Part shown: piece after piece, positions 31,029-31,514 of the stretch
Position numbering within the stretch: the first letter of the stretch is position 1
How the letters are laid out: each line of letters starts with the position of its first letter
NCBI RefSeq assembly: GCF_002027545.1
Contig: NZ_MXAN01000086.1
Location: 7,809-39,322, forward strand
Length of the DNA: 31,514 bases
Reading direction: 5' to 3'
From: Moraxella lacunata
GTDB lineage: Bacteria > Pseudomonadota > Gammaproteobacteria > Pseudomonadales > Moraxellaceae
Translations under genes and position numbers: made by a program
The notes under the pieces: generated by a model
The model's database searches: none
Told to the model about the DNA's origin: nothing
Seen by the model: the letters and a program-made list of their open reading frames with translations, nothing else

Positions 31029-31077
31029 AACTACTTTATGATAATAAGATTATTTATCATAAAGTAGTTATTTTTTT
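31029..31077 (+). terminator. Strong rho-independent terminator after typA
   Basis: A 16-bp perfect stem (31029-31044 with 31054-31069, AACTACTTTATGATAA) with a 9-base loop, followed by a run of T. The rest of 30930-31214 holds nothing else clear. Confidence 0.85.
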
Positions 31078-31214
31078 AGGGCATATTGAACCCAATGTTT
31101 AAGTTTTTTTGATGGCTTTAACAAATCAGATAAATTAAATAAATCAGACGGGTCAATATCAAGCAAGACAAACAGTGCGTAAGCATATAGACACTGCCCA
31201 TATAGAGATAAACC

Positions 31215-31499
31215 ATGAGTATGCTTCAAGAGTTTAAAGAATTTGCCGTTAAAGGCAACGTGATGGATTTGGCAGTTGGTGTCATCATCGGCGGGGCGTT
31301 CGGCAAGATTACCACGTCATTGGTCGATGATGTGATTATGCCGGTCATCTCTGCGGTGATTGGCGACGTGGATTTTAGCAACATGCTTATCCCACTTGCC
31401 GAAGTGCCAGAGGGTACAGCGATGACTTACGCCGCCTTAAAAGAGGCGGGCGTGCCTGTATTGGCGTATGGTAATTTTATCACGATTTTGATTAATTAG
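31215..31499 (+). pseudogene. mscL: Large-conductance mechanosensitive channel MscL, truncated
   Basis: The frame matches MscL from the start ([29 protein letters not shown]) through the first membrane helix, the periplasmic loop, and the start of the second helix ([10 protein letters not shown]). It then stops at TAG 31497-31499, giving 94 residues where the family has about 135-145. The stop lies within sequence matching the inverted-repeat end at 31495-31514, so an insertion element has cut the gene. The missing part is most of TM2 and the C-terminal helix bundle. The truncated product should not form a working channel. Confidence 0.85.
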
Positions 31500-31514
31500 A
31501 CCCCTTTCCAAACC
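31495..31514. mobile_element. End of an insertion element inside mscL (partial)
   Basis: ATTAGACCCCTTTCCAAACC is the inverted counterpart of 31-50 (18 of 20 matches). It begins exactly where MscL homology ends. The element continues beyond the window. Confidence 0.6.

Overview
The window looks like a chromosomal contig of a Moraxella-like gammaproteobacterium (family Moraxellaceae). This is inferred from gene content: an OmpA-type porin resembling Moraxella OMP CD, an OmpW protein, a RecO/RapA/ComM/PdxJ/TypA set, and moderate G+C housekeeping genes around a clearly AT-rich island. Species is not assigned. Both window edges carry inverted copies of the same ~20-bp sequence (31-50 and 31495-31514), and the right one truncates mscL. 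The contig therefore seems to be bounded by two copies of one insertion element.

Layout: 445-3787 holds ompW, an acyl-CoA ligase and recO. 3855-15203 is an accessory island, all on the minus strand. 15424-21032 holds comM, a SUKH-like gene, a tautomerase-family gene and rapA. 21289-24651 holds an XRE regulator, a small secreted protein, metR, a His-tailed membrane transporter and ccoS. 25193-31499 holds a membrane C13-type peptidase, pdxJ, an OmpA porin, typA and the truncated mscL.

The island is the main result. It ends in a two-gene operon: an outer-membrane beta-barrel (4524-5474) and a Sec-exported C39-family cysteine peptidase with an intact Cys/His/Asp set (3855-4514). Upstream lies an array of at least seven cassettes. 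Each full cassette reads promoter, 5'-UTR hairpins, toxin-like precursor, immunity-like gene(s), then a short copy of the 5' end of the beta-barrel gene. The precursors carry two stacked export signals: a near-invariant Sec signal peptide (MKKLSILALSATVAITPAFA), and a conserved leader (DLSFAFDDVENLQ, then MTLAEMQETEGA) that ends like a double-glycine bacteriocin leader. The cores then diverge completely. Some are glycine-zipper, bacteriocin-like peptides paired with small membrane proteins. Two are larger, His-rich, nuclease-like domains paired with soluble proteins. No ABC transporter or membrane-fusion protein is present. The inferred route is Sec to the periplasm, C39 cleavage after Gly-Ala, then exit through or display on the barrel. 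I know of no characterised system with this make-up.

Several cassettes are broken (lost signal peptide, frameshift, insertion of MITE-like elements), while immunity-like genes remain intact. This is the pattern of an array that grows and turns over by recombination. comM, a natural-transformation helicase gene, lies directly next to it.
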